From: an uncultured Eubacteriales bacterium
Lineage (GTDB): Bacteria; Bacillota; Clostridia; Peptostreptococcales; Anaerovoracaceae
Direction of reading: 5' to 3'
DNA: 54,329 nucleotides
NCBI GenBank assembly: GCA_900315485.1
Contig: OMZI01000019.1
Coordinates: forward strand, 1-54,329
Shown: positions 1 through 7,496 of the stretch, piece after piece
Layout of the letters: each line of letters begins with the position of its first letter
Numbering within the stretch: the stretch's first letter is position 1
Made by a program: the position numbers and the translations under genes
The notes under the pieces: generated by a model
Seen by the model: the letters and a program-made list of their open reading frames with translations, nothing else
What the model was told of the DNA's origin: nothing
Database searches by the model: none

Positions 1-22
1 TGCGGTTGGCAGTCTATTCGGC

Positions 23-91
23 GCGTCTTAAGACGCTTGCAAGTACGAGGCCCTTTTAGGGCTTGTGCATACCACCAGTTCAACTGGTGGT
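23..91. repeat. Cluster of three palindromes, possible IS200/IS605-type end or derived MITE
   Basis: Three consecutive palindromes are seen: a perfect 14-bp one at 23-36 (GCGTCTTAAGACGC), GCCC-TTTTA-GGGC at 50-62, and ACCACCAGTT-C-AACTGGTGGT at 71-91. A short imperfect hairpin near the element end is what TnpA of the IS200/IS605 family recognises, and the last hairpin resembles such ends. No tnpA or tnpB is present in the window, so this is either the edge of an element lying to the left or a non-autonomous derivative. The assignment is inference. Confidence 0.4.
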
Positions 92-126
92 TATGATTTC
101 TGATAAGCTGCATCCTGATCTACAGC

Positions 127-1263
127 ATGTGCATGAGTAGGCTTTTTCTGGCGGGTGCATTGTGCTGCTTTATAGGCGGCATGGCCAAAGTCATATGGAA
201 GCTGATCGTCGTTCTGGCAAAGCGCGATATTCCCGCCTTTTCGCGGGTGTTCCGCGTGCTGATGATAGGCGGTTTTGCGCTGATGCTGCTGTCGGTGATA
301 CTGAGCACGGTCAGGACCGTGGCCGGCGGCGGGGCTTTCGCGGACAGTGCGATGGCCGGCCTGTGGCGCGGCCTTACTTTCATGCCTGCGACGCTCTTCT
401 TTATTGCGGGGTTCGCAGGGATGTGCCTGATGGGCTGGCTCGGTTCACATATGGATAAGAGCGCAAGGTCGAACTGGATCGAAGAGCTGATCAACACGGC
501 CGCGCAGCTCGCGATACTTGCCGGGGTGGTGATCGTGTACTTTGGTATGAGCTACCAGCCGGGCGATACCGCGGCCGCTGCTCTTGAAGACACGGGCAGT
601 GTGCAGGTTACTGAAACTGAGGAATATTTTCTTTTCGATGGTGCAGGGACGGAGGCTGCTCTGGTTTTCTATCCTGGCGCCAGAGTAGAGGCGGCCGCAT
701 ACTCTCCGCTGATGAAGAAACTCGCGGAAAACGGGACTGACTGCTTTCTGTGCAGGATGAAGTATAACTTTGCCATGCTCGATGCTGATGCGGCAGAGGG
801 TGTGAGAGATGTAGCCGGAAACAATAGCTACAGACACTGGTATCTTGGCGGACATTCGCTCGGCGGCGTTACCGCTGCGGGACTTGTGACACAGGGCGAG
901 GCTGCTGATGGGACCTCTGACGCCGGAGAGGATGATGCTGACACCGCTGCAGATGCGGAAAAAAGCCCCGACTGGGACGGCATCGTTTTGCTTGCTGCAT
1001 ACCCGACCGCGCCGATCACAGTACCGGCGATCCTCATATACGGCACGAATGACGGGATCGTGGAGCCTGAGGAATACGGAAGGATCGTGGAGAATGGCCT
1101 GTGGCCGGAAGATTTCACTGAAGTCAGACTGGAAGGCGGAAACCATGCACAGTTCGGTGACTATGGAGAGCAGAACGGGGACAATGAGGCGGAGCTGTTA
1201 TTTGATGAGCAGCTGGATCAGACGGCGGATGCGATAACGGAATGGATAGAGGCGAGACGTTGA
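127..1263 (+). CDS. Membrane-anchored alpha/beta hydrolase
   Basis: A 378-residue protein whose first ~145 residues hold about four hydrophobic segments (near 3-25, 45-62, 83-106 and 127-145). They are followed by an alpha/beta hydrolase domain. The catalytic triad can be read: nucleophile Ser244 in GHSLGG, Asp309 in YGTNDG and His340 in GGNHAQ. A short acidic, Asp/Ala/Glu-rich loop follows the nucleophile helix and is probably a lineage-specific insertion. Substrate is not evident; the fold includes esterases and lipases. The stop overlaps the start of the following VanZ-like gene by 22 bases, which suggests co-transcription. There is no convincing ribosome binding site before the ATG at 127; it lies 35 bases after the palindromes at the window edge, so the start may be displaced. 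The domain is well supported, the role is not. Confidence 0.8.
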   Translation: MCMSRLFLAGALCCFIGGMAKVIWKLIVVLAKRDIPAFSRVFRVLMIGGFALMLLSVILSTVRTVAGGGAFADSAMAGLWRGLTFMPATLFFIAGFAGMCLMGWLGSHMDKSARSNWIEELINTAAQLAILAGVVIVYFGMSYQPGDTAAAALEDTGSVQVTETEEYFLFDGAGTEAALVFYPGARVEAAAYSPLMKKLAENGTDCFLCRMKYNFAMLDADAAEGVRDVAGNNSYRHWYLGGHSLGGVTAAGLVTQGEAADGTSDAGEDDADTAADAEKSPDWDGIVLLAAYPTAPITVPAILIYGTNDGIVEPEEYGRIVENGLWPEDFTEVRLEGGNHAQFGDYGEQNGDNEAELLFDEQLDQTADAITEWIEARR

Positions 1264-1709
1264 ACAGCGGCAGGAAAGGACTTCATTTTGCCCTGACTGC
1301 GGCGGTGATGATCTTCATCTTTATACAGTCTGCGCTGCCGGGCCATGTATCCGGAGCGGAGAGCAACATAATCGTCAGGATCATAACTTCGATAGTGCAG
1401 GCGGACCCTGAGACGGTGGGCTTTGTCGTGCGCAAAACGGCACACTTCACTGAATACATGGTGCTGGGCGCATGCCTTCTCCTGAATGTGCGGGACTGTT
1501 TTGCGCATCTGCAGCCGAGACAGATGTGGGGACTGGCGTGGATGCTCGGAACGGCGTATGCGGTGACTGACGAGCTGCACCAGCGTTTTGTGCCGGAAAG
1601 AAGCTGCGAGCCGCGTGACATGTGCATCGATGCAGCAGGCGTCGCTCTTGGTGCTCTAATTATGCTCGCAATAGTGATGAGGCAGAGAAGGAACAGGAAC
1701 AGAACTTAG
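1242..1709 (+). CDS. VanZ-like family membrane protein
   Basis: A 155-residue protein with VanZ-family signatures: an N-terminal hydrophobic segment ending in S-A-L-P-G, the R-K-T-A-H-F-x-E-Y block near residue 65, and D-E-x-H-Q-x-F-V-P-x-R near residue 110, each next to a transmembrane stretch. VanZ in enterococci gives low-level teicoplanin resistance; most homologues have no known function. It overlaps the upstream hydrolase gene by 22 bases, so the two are likely translated together. A strong intrinsic terminator follows at 1794. This is the first of three VanZ-like genes in the window (also 25050 and 25679). Confidence 0.8.
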   Translation: MDRGETLNSGRKGLHFALTAAVMIFIFIQSALPGHVSGAESNIIVRIITSIVQADPETVGFVVRKTAHFTEYMVLGACLLLNVRDCFAHLQPRQMWGLAWMLGTAYAVTDELHQRFVPERSCEPRDMCIDAAGVALGALIMLAIVMRQRRNRNRT

Positions 1710-1793
1710 AAAACAGCACGTTGCAGTGAGCGCGTGTTTAGGGTAAACTTTGGACAGGTCTTATCCGGCCGGGCCATACGCAGGCATACAGTG

Positions 1794-1824
1794 CGCAAGG
1801 ATATTTAGAAGCCTTGCGTTTTTT
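1794..1824 (+). terminator. Rho-independent terminator after the hydrolase/VanZ pair
   Basis: CGCAAGG at 1794-1800 pairs with CCTTGCG at 1812-1818 across an 11-base loop, followed by six T. It closes the transcription unit before the DUF4160/DUF2442 locus. Confidence 0.8.
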
Positions 1825-1829
1825 AATTG

Positions 1830-1858
1830 TTGCAAATAGGGGATATATACCCTATAAT
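1830..1858 (+). promoter_or_regulatory. Sigma-A type promoter with an internal palindrome
   Basis: TTGCAA (1830-1835), a 17-base spacer, then a perfect TATAAT (1853-1858). The spacer carries AGGG-gatatata-CCCT, an imperfect palindrome in a position where a repressor would block RNA polymerase. The downstream DUF2442-HTH protein is an obvious candidate autoregulator; that link is inference. The AGGAGG ribosome binding site begins only 3 bases after the -10 box, so the 5' leader would be extremely short. Confidence 0.6.
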
Positions 1859-1871
1859 GAAGGAGGTAGGT

Positions 1872-1951
1872 ATGCCAACAATCAGATAGGGAAAGAATTG
1901 GAGGAAATGTGGGAAAGCGGTGAATACACCAGACTCCCGCCAATAGAATGA
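1872..1951 (+). pseudogene. Remnant of a DUF4160-type gene (internally deleted)
   Basis: A perfect AGGAGG precedes an ATG that encodes only M-P-T-I-R before a TAG stop. The same frame resumes and encodes about 20 residues ending E-Y-T-R-L-P-P-I-E, with its stop one base before the next gene's ATG. From memory, DUF4160 proteins begin M-P-T/x-I, end in a P-P-I/L-type tail, and are usually coupled directly upstream of DUF2442 genes, as here. The simplest reading is a DUF4160 gene that lost its middle part while its start, tail and promoter survived. The family assignment rests on the two ends and the partner gene, so it is moderate at best. Confidence 0.45.
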
Positions 1952-1952
1952 T

Positions 1953-2423
1953 ATGTTTCACGAGGCGCTTGAATTAAAATTTAATGAGGGTACCGAGTTA
2001 GAAGTCACCTTCACTGATGGAATGGTAAAAGGCTACGATATGTCATGTCTGTATGACAAGTATCCCCAGTTGAGAGCACTGGAAGACAGGAAGCTGTTTA
2101 CGTCAGGATATCTTATCGGCCCCTATGTGATCGTATGGAATGATGACCTGGATATCGGAACAGATACAATATACGAAGAGGGGTGGACGGTAAAAAAATT
2201 GCCGCCGTTTCCGGGCCGCATATCAGGGCGTGCGGTAATGAAAGGAAGAGCTGAGCGGGAAATAACCCAGAAGCAGCTGGCTGTCTTAACCGGTATCGAT
2301 CAGTCAGACATATCTAAAATTGAGCGAGGGATTGCCAACCCGACAGTAGGAACCCTTGAGAGGATTGCTAATGCCCTTGGTATGGAACTGAAGATATCTC
2401 TTGTCGAAAAGGAAGACGCGTAA
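1953..2423 (+). CDS. DUF2442-like protein fused to an XRE-type helix-turn-helix
   Basis: A 156-residue protein. The N-terminal ~75 residues match the DUF2442 pattern (L-x-F-x-D-G...Y-D-M, then Y-P-Q-L with a V-W-N-D-D-L-D-I block). The C-terminal ~65 residues form an HTH_3/XRE domain (T-Q-K-Q-L-A...I-D-Q-S-D-I-S-K-I-E-R-G...P-T-V-G-T-L-E-R-I-A). DUF2442 proteins are usually paired with DUF4160 proteins in units that resemble toxin-antitoxin modules; here the DUF4160 partner is broken. The protein probably binds DNA and may repress the promoter at 1830. It has no ribosome binding site of its own and so depends on coupling with the remnant upstream. Confidence 0.75.
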   Translation: MFHEALELKFNEGTELEVTFTDGMVKGYDMSCLYDKYPQLRALEDRKLFTSGYLIGPYVIVWNDDLDIGTDTIYEEGWTVKKLPPFPGRISGRAVMKGRAEREITQKQLAVLTGIDQSDISKIERGIANPTVGTLERIANALGMELKISLVEKEDA

Positions 2424-2424
2424 T

Positions 2425-2697
2425 ATGAACAGCGAAAAAAGTGATATACTGTACAGGCTGATGCTGCGCAAGGGTTATCCCGAGGAGTTCGCGAGGATCA
2501 TCGCGGCGGAAATGAGCACGGATTTCACTGCCGAGCGGATGATCAGCTATATCGGGCGCGCGGGGCTCAGGCCGCTTGAAGAGGTCGCGGACGAGATGCT
2601 GGCGATACAGAGCGACCGCGACAGGATCCGCGACAAGCACATAAATGAGCACGCGCAGCAGAAGATCAACATTCTGTACAGAGATATTAATGAGTAA
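2425..2697 (+). CDS. Hypothetical protein, 90 residues
   Basis: The ATG at 2425 lies one base after the stop of the HTH gene and is preceded by GGAAG at 2411; a start 24 bases further upstream would lack a better site. The protein is charged and mostly helical by appearance (K-G-Y-P-E-E-F-A, I-A-A-E-M-S-T-D-F, then an Arg/Asp-rich tail). It has no membrane segment or metal motif that I recognise. It is likely co-transcribed with the regulator. I do not recognise the family. Confidence 0.6.
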   Translation: MNSEKSDILYRLMLRKGYPEEFARIIAAEMSTDFTAERMISYIGRAGLRPLEEVADEMLAIQSDRDRIRDKHINEHAQQKINILYRDINE

Positions 2698-2724
2698 AAG
2701 GAATGTGCGCAAAGGGCAGCAGTA

Positions 2725-3072
2725 TTGAACTGCTATCAGGATGACGCAAGGATGAATAGTGAAAGGGACCTGACAAAAATGGCAGACGGCAGATGGGTAA
2801 TGACTGAAGACGAACTGAACAGAACGGTCTGTGGATTCGATAACGAAAAGCGGGCGGACATGAGAAGCCTGCCTAACACAGGTAAACGCAAGGCGGTTGA
2901 TGACAGATCGGGCAAAGCGGAGCAAGTCTGTGCCTTCTGCGGTTCGGCAGACCTGATCACGGGACTCGGAGGATTCGGCGAGGGATACGGATACAAGTCG
3001 GCGCGCTGCAAGGCGTGCGGAGGTATCACGGAATTCGTGTACAAGGATGAAGCCGGGAAGTACTTCAAGTAA
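2725..3072 (+). CDS. Small protein with C-terminal zinc ribbon
   Basis: The last ~50 residues contain C-A-F-C-G-S and, 25 residues on, C-K-A-C-G-G, a typical four-cysteine zinc ribbon. The N-terminal half is polar with no recognisable domain. Start choice is uncertain: TTG at 2725 has AAAGGG at a good distance, and in-frame ATGs occur at 2752 and 2779. It may bind nucleic acid or act as a small regulator, but nothing in the context shows which. Confidence 0.6.
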   Translation: MNCYQDDARMNSERDLTKMADGRWVMTEDELNRTVCGFDNEKRADMRSLPNTGKRKAVDDRSGKAEQVCAFCGSADLITGLGGFGEGYGYKSARCKACGGITEFVYKDEAGKYFK

Positions 3073-3101
3073 TAAGAATCGATTATGGTAATAAAAAATG
3101 G

Positions 3102-3175
3102 GACGGTCCTATTGTGTCAGTGGGACCGTCTTCTTTTTTATTGGAGAGGGCAAAAAGGACCGTCCCTTTTGACAC
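3102..3175. repeat. REP-like palindrome (GGGACGGTCC family), also a likely terminator
   Basis: GACGGTCC at 3102-3109 pairs with GGACCGTC at 3123-3130 and is followed by a T-rich run, so it could terminate transcription. A further inverted copy, GGACCGTCCC at 3157-3166, follows and runs into TTTTGACACA. The same GGGAC-GGT core with flanking TGACA/TGTCA boxes recurs at 3708, 42541 and 43451, marking a dispersed repeat family. Confidence 0.7.
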
Positions 3176-3248
3176 ATTTCTTCTTTTATGAGAATCAGCT
3201 GTCTTGTATAATTAATTGCATAGAATAATTATTATTCAGGGGTGAAAA

Positions 3249-3695
3249 ATGAGTGAAACACGTGCGGACAGAGCGGAGGCTCTGTTCAGACAGGGATATA
3301 ACTGCAGCCAGTCGGTGTTCGCGGCTTTTGCGGATGTCGTTGGGATGTCTGTTGAGGAGGCGGCGCAGCTGGCGAGCCCGTTCGGTGCGGGATTCGGTAA
3401 GCTGAGAGAGGTCTGCGGCGCGGTGTCGGGTATGACGATGCTGGCGGGAAAGCTGAAAGGTTATTCGGACCCGGAGGCGCGCGAGGAGAAGGTAGAGCTG
3501 TATAAACTGATCCAGAAGATGTGCGCCGAATTCGAGGAGAAGGAAGGCTCGATCATATGCAGGGAGCTGCTGGGCCTCGAAAAGGGCGAGGACCTGGGCG
3601 AGCCTGCTGTGCGGACGGAGGAATATTACAGGAGCCGGCCGTGCGTGGGAGCATGCAGGACGGCAGCTGAGATCGCGGAGAAGTATTTGCTGTAA
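3249..3695 (+). CDS. C_GCAxxG_C_C family putative redox-active protein
   Basis: A 148-residue soluble protein with the family's cysteine pattern: N-C-S-Q-S-V near residue 18, V-C-G-A-V-S-G-M near residue 59 (the CGAxxG box), an I-C-R-E-L-L-G motif near residue 101, and R-P-C-V-G-A-C near the C terminus. The family is found mainly in strict anaerobes. It is thought to hold redox-active cysteines or a metal cofactor, but no reaction is established. It stands alone between two REP-like repeat clusters and has a weak upstream AGGGGTG ribosome binding site. Confidence 0.85.
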   Translation: MSETRADRAEALFRQGYNCSQSVFAAFADVVGMSVEEAAQLASPFGAGFGKLREVCGAVSGMTMLAGKLKGYSDPEAREEKVELYKLIQKMCAEFEEKEGSIICRELLGLEKGEDLGEPAVRTEEYYRSRPCVGACRTAAEIAEKYLL

Positions 3696-3707
3696 GCTAA
3701 TAAAGAT

Positions 3708-3798
3708 GATGACAACGGGGGCAGTTCTCTTTGTCATCTTCACCATATACTGAAAATAGTATGTAAAAGATGACAGTGAGAACCGTCCCCACTGTCAT
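3708..3798. repeat. REPIN-like inverted pair of REP sequences
   Basis: Two palindromic units face each other. Unit 1 runs from GATGACA (3708) to TGTCATC (3738) around a GGGGGCAGTTC core. Unit 2 runs from GATGACA (3769) to TGTCAT (3798) with core GAACCGTCCCC, the reverse complement type. The ~30-base linker is itself partly palindromic. Paired inverted REPs of this kind are called REPINs and are mobilised by RAYT transposases; no RAYT gene lies in this window. The pair lies just upstream of the MEMO-AMMECR1 gene. Confidence 0.7.
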
Positions 3799-3812
3799 AT
3801 CAGGAGGCTGCT

Positions 3813-5198
3813 ATGGCTATAATTGCAGGTTTCATGGTACCGCACCCGCCTATGATCGTTCCGGACATCGGCAGGGGAAGCGAAGAGCAGATAAGAGAGA
3901 CAACTGAGGCCTATGAGAAGGTCGCGGATGAGATCGCGGCGCTCAGGCCGGAGACGATAATAATAACGAGTCCGCATTCCGTGATGTATGCGGACTATTT
4001 TCACATATCGCCGGGAGAAGGCGCGACCGGGAATTTTGCAGGATTCAGAGCGCCGCAGGTCAGGTTCAGCGAGACCTATGACACTGAGCTCGCGGATGAG
4101 ATCTGCAGGCTCTGCGATGCGGAGGACTTCCCGGCAGGAACACTCGGTGAGAAGGACAGGAGCCTCGACCACGGGACGATGGTGCCCCTGTACTTTATAA
4201 GAAAGAAATACGACGGCGGCAGGATCATCCGCATCGGCCTTTCCGGTCAGCCGCTGATCGACCACTACAGGCTGGGCATGATAATCCGCGACGCAGTGAA
4301 CAACACGGGCAGACGCGCTGTCTTCGTTGCTAGCGGAGACCTCTCGCACAAGCTGCAGGACTACGGGCCTTACGGTTTTGCACCTGAGGGACCTGAGTAC
4401 GACGACCGCATCATGGACGTCATGAGCAGGGCGGCTTTCGGCGAGACACTGGATTTCGACACCACTTTCTGCGACAAAGCGGCGGAATGCGGCCACCGCT
4501 CCTTCGTCATCATGGCGGGGGCTTTCGACGGCATGGCTGTTAAGGCGGAAAGGCTGTCCCATCAGGATGTGACCGGCGTCGGCTACGGCATCTGCACGTT
4601 CTACCCTGAGGGCGAGGACGCGGGCAGGCACTTCCTCGAGAGGCACATGGACAGGCTCAGCGCGGAGATGCAGGCAAAACGCGAGCAGTCGGATGCCTAC
4701 GTCAGGCTCGCGCGCAAGTCGGTCGAGAGTTATGTGCTGAGGCGTGAGAGGATCAGGGTGCCGGATGACCTTCCGGATGAGATGCTGAGCAAAACGGCCG
4801 GCGCTTTCGTTTCGATCCATGAGCATGGAGAGCTGAGGGGCTGCATCGGAACGATCGCTCCGACAAGAAGCTCGGTCGCTGAGGAGATAATCGCCAATGC
4901 GATCAGTGCTTCGACGAGGGATCCGAGGTTCCCTGCGATCACCGCGGACGAGTTGCCGTGGCTTGAGATAAGCGTGGATGTGCTCGGCGAGCCCGAGGAC
5001 ATAGAGTCAACAGAGCAGCTGGATGTGAAGAGGTACGGGGTCATAGTATCCGCAGGTCATAAGAGAGGCCTGCTGCTGCCTGACCTTGACGGAGTTGATA
5101 CGCCTGAGCAGCAGGTGGACATCGCCATGAGAAAGGGCGGTATCCGCAGATCAGAGAATTACAAACTTCAGAGATTCGAAGTGATCAGGCATCATTAG
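3813..5198 (+). CDS. AmmeMemoRadiSam proteins B and A fused: MEMO1-like + AMMECR1-like
   Basis: A 461-residue fusion preceded by CAGGAGG. Residues ~1-265 are a MEMO1/class III extradiol dioxygenase-like (LigB fold) domain: P-H-P-P-M at the start, a T-S-P-H-S strand, a D-H-G-T-M-V-P-L block near 118, and an A-S-G-D-L-S-H motif near 172. Residues ~280-461 are an AMMECR1 domain with G-C-I-G-T-I-A-P, N-A-I-S-A-S-T-R-D-P-R-F, and D-V-L-G-E-P. The two proteins recur together with a radical SAM enzyme, which follows at 5264. The biochemical role of the trio is not settled to my knowledge. Two separate genes are common; here they are one polypeptide. Confidence 0.9.
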   Translation: MAIIAGFMVPHPPMIVPDIGRGSEEQIRETTEAYEKVADEIAALRPETIIITSPHSVMYADYFHISPGEGATGNFAGFRAPQVRFSETYDTELADEICRLCDAEDFPAGTLGEKDRSLDHGTMVPLYFIRKKYDGGRIIRIGLSGQPLIDHYRLGMIIRDAVNNTGRRAVFVASGDLSHKLQDYGPYGFAPEGPEYDDRIMDVMSRAAFGETLDFDTTFCDKAAECGHRSFVIMAGAFDGMAVKAERLSHQDVTGVGYGICTFYPEGEDAGRHFLERHMDRLSAEMQAKREQSDAYVRLARKSVESYVLRRERIRVPDDLPDEMLSKTAGAFVSIHEHGELRGCIGTIAPTRSSVAEEIIANAISASTRDPRFPAITADELPWLEISVDVLGEPEDIESTEQLDVKRYGVIVSAGHKRGLLLPDLDGVDTPEQQVDIAMRKGGIRRSENYKLQRFEVIRHH

Positions 5199-5263
5199 CC
5201 GGTAAGAATCATATCGCCGGAATACAGTGCGGCGGGCATGTATTGATAAAGGAAGAAGGATCA

Positions 5264-6187
5264 ATGGCGGTTTGCAATGTGTGTTTCAGACATTGTAATA
5301 TTCCCGAAGGAGGGCTCGGCTTCTGCGGGGCAAGGACCTGCAGGGACGGCGTAGTGACTGCAGCGAATTACGGCAGGATCACTTCGCTTGCGCTCGACCC
5401 GATCGAGAAGAAGCCTCTCGCACAGTTCCACCCGGGCAGCATGATAGTCTCGGCCGGGAGCTACGGGTGCAACCTGAGATGCCCGTTTTGCCAGAACTAC
5501 CAGATATCCTGGTCGGATGAGGCATTCAGTTATGCTGAAGAAAGGCACGCCGGACACGGTGCCGGACAGCATACTCCAGAAGGCAGCAATGGTATGCATC
5601 GTTCAGCGGAATACATATCGCCTGAGGAGCTGACTGCTATCGCGGCTTCGTGCCGTGACCGCGGCAATATAGGAGTGGCTTTCACCTACAATGAGCCGCT
5701 CATCGGTTACGAATATATAAGGGACACCGCCCGGCTGGTGCACGGTGCCGGGATGGTGAATGTGATCGTCACGAACGGGACGGCCAGCACCGGGGTCCTG
5801 CACGAGCTCGCACCGTATATCGATGCGATGAACATAGATCTCAAGGGTTTCACCGACCGGTACTATAACGGAGTACTCGGCGGCAGCAGGCAGATGGTCA
5901 TGGATTTCATCGCGGAGGCCGTGAAGCACTGCCATGTCGAGCTGACGACGCTGATCGTTCCGGGCGAGAATGACACAGAAGATGAGATGCGGGCGATGAC
6001 GGAGTGGATCGCAGGCCTTACGGATGCAGAGGGAAGGTCTGTGGGATGCAAAATACCGCTGCATATCTCGAGGTTCTTCCCGCGGTTCCATATGACAGAC
6101 CGCAGGGCGACGGATGTGCGGCAGGTGTACCGGCTCGCGGAGGTCGCTCGGGAGCGGCTGGACAGCGTTTATACAGGAAACTGTTAG
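5264..6187 (+). CDS. amrS: AmmeMemoRadiSam system radical SAM enzyme
   Basis: A 307-residue radical SAM protein. The cluster motif is C-N-L-R-C-P-F-C (CX3CX2C) in a G-C-N-L...Q-N-Y-Q-I-S context. Before it lie C-N-V-C-F-R-H-C and C-G-A-R-T-C, an extra cysteine-rich N terminus typical of this subgroup. Downstream are F-T-Y-N-E-P, a V-T-N-G strand, and D-L-K-G-F as expected. I place the start at ATG 5264, preceded by GAAGAAGGA, rather than TTG 5243. It follows the fused MEMO/AMMECR1 gene by 65 bases, probably one operon. The substrate cannot be read from the sequence. Confidence 0.85.
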   Translation: MAVCNVCFRHCNIPEGGLGFCGARTCRDGVVTAANYGRITSLALDPIEKKPLAQFHPGSMIVSAGSYGCNLRCPFCQNYQISWSDEAFSYAEERHAGHGAGQHTPEGSNGMHRSAEYISPEELTAIAASCRDRGNIGVAFTYNEPLIGYEYIRDTARLVHGAGMVNVIVTNGTASTGVLHELAPYIDAMNIDLKGFTDRYYNGVLGGSRQMVMDFIAEAVKHCHVELTTLIVPGENDTEDEMRAMTEWIAGLTDAEGRSVGCKIPLHISRFFPRFHMTDRRATDVRQVYRLAEVARERLDSVYTGNC

Positions 6188-6220
6188 AGATACAATTCAG
6201 AAAATAAAGGGGGACAGAAA

Positions 6221-7219
6221 ATGGGAGTAAGTCTTAAAGGAAGGAACTTCCTCACATTAATGGATTTCACACCGGAAGAGATAAGGTATCTTCTGGATCT
6301 TGCAAAGGAGCTCAAGGCTAAGAAGAAGGCGGGCATCAGGGGGGCTTCGCTTGCCGGCAAAAATATAGTGCTGCTGTTCGAAAAGACTTCGACGCGTACG
6401 AGATGTTCGTTTGAGGTCGCGGCTGCTGACGAGGGAGGCTATGCAACTTTCCTCGACCCTAAGAGCTCTCAGATGGGCAAGAAGGAGAGCATCGCGGACA
6501 CGGCCAGAGTCCTCGGCAAATTCTACGACGGCATCGAGTACAGAGGCTTCAGCCAGGCGATCGTCGAGGAACTTGCAGCCAACGCGGGCGTGCCTGTTTG
6601 GAACGGGCTTACTGATGAGGACCACCCGACTCAGATAATAGCAGACATCATGACCATCGAGGAGCACATTGACAAGCCGCTTTCAGAGGTCAAGGTAGTC
6701 TTCGTGGGAGACATAAGAAACAACATGGCATACGCCTGGATGTACGGATGTGCCAAAATGGGCATGAAGTTCGCCGCATACGGTCCGGCGGAGCTGGCAG
6801 AGCAGGTGGATGCGTCAGTGCTGGCCAGAGCTAATGCAGTAGCTGCAGAGACCGGAGCAGAGATAGTCGTAAGCAGCGGCCCTGACTGCCTTAAGGGTGC
6901 AGATGTAATATACACGGATATATGGGCTTCGATGGGCGAAGAGGATCAGATCCCTGAGAGGGTAAAGCTCCTCACCCCGTACAAGGTAACTGAAGAACTC
7001 ATGGCATCGACCGGAAACCCGGGATGCCTCTTCATGCACTGCCTGCCGTCCTTCCACAATTTTGACACGACGATGGCAGCGGAGCAGATGAAGCTCGGAT
7101 ACGATATCCGCGAGGTAACGGAGGAAGTCTTCTCGGGACCGAACTCGGTAGTCTTCGATGAAGCTGAGAACAGGCTTCACTCAATCAAAGCAGTAATAGT
7201 TGCCACAATAGGCGAATAA
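6221..7219 (+). CDS. argF: Ornithine carbamoyltransferase
   Basis: A 332-residue enzyme of normal length that joins carbamoyl phosphate and ornithine to make citrulline. The carbamoyl phosphate motif S-T-R-T-R is near residue 57, the D-H-P-T-Q motif near 136, and the ornithine/catalytic H-C-L-P-S-F-H near 272. A strong GGGGG ribosome binding site precedes the ATG. It follows the radical SAM gene by 33 bases but no other arginine gene is present, so anabolic argF and catabolic arcB are not distinguished by context. A clean intrinsic terminator begins directly after the stop codon. Confidence 0.95.
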   Translation: MGVSLKGRNFLTLMDFTPEEIRYLLDLAKELKAKKKAGIRGASLAGKNIVLLFEKTSTRTRCSFEVAAADEGGYATFLDPKSSQMGKKESIADTARVLGKFYDGIEYRGFSQAIVEELAANAGVPVWNGLTDEDHPTQIIADIMTIEEHIDKPLSEVKVVFVGDIRNNMAYAWMYGCAKMGMKFAAYGPAELAEQVDASVLARANAVAAETGAEIVVSSGPDCLKGADVIYTDIWASMGEEDQIPERVKLLTPYKVTEELMASTGNPGCLFMHCLPSFHNFDTTMAAEQMKLGYDIREVTEEVFSGPNSVVFDEAENRLHSIKAVIVATIGE

Positions 7220-7242
7220 TGCGTCCCCGCTGACGCATTTTT
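7220..7242 (+). terminator. Rho-independent terminator after argF
   Basis: TGCGTC (7220-7225) and GACGCA (7232-7237) form a 6-bp stem with a 6-base loop, followed by five T. The stem begins at the base after the TAA. Confidence 0.85.
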
Positions 7243-7316
7243 GCTATAATTCCGTATGGAAGAAAAAGATGACAGGGAAAAAACCATCACCGATGCCAGA
7301 AAAACGGAGAGGGGAA

Positions 7317-7463
7317 ATGACTGAACGCAATATTCTTATCACTTCACTGGATTCGATGGAGAACAGGCCGGAGCGCAGATACGACAATAAGAACATGAGG
7401 GGCGGCAGGCCTGACAGATCAGCTGATAACGGAACCGGTTCCGGTGACGCAGATAATAAATAA
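7317..7463 (+). CDS. Possible short peptide or truncated gene start, 48 codons
   Basis: An ATG with a good GAGAGGGGA site begins M-T-E-R-N-I-L-I-T-S-L and continues into a polar Gly/Asp/Arg-rich tail ending at a TAA. The opening strand looks like the start of a larger Rossmann-type protein rather than a stand-alone peptide, and the tail looks like noise. Because the radical SAM gene just downstream is also broken, I favour the truncated N terminus of a decayed gene. A RiPP-like precursor cannot be excluded but has no leader/core signature. Confidence 0.3.
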   Translation: MTERNILITSLDSMENRPERRYDNKNMRGGRPDRSADNGTGSGDADNK

Positions 7464-7496
7464 AAGGCGAGGGACTATCGCAGAAGGGAGAAGAAA

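Noticed and set aside
6221-7219. Catabolic ornithine carbamoyltransferase of an arginine deiminase operon
   Set aside because: No arcA or arcC gene is adjacent, and a terminator follows directly, so the neutral argF label was kept.
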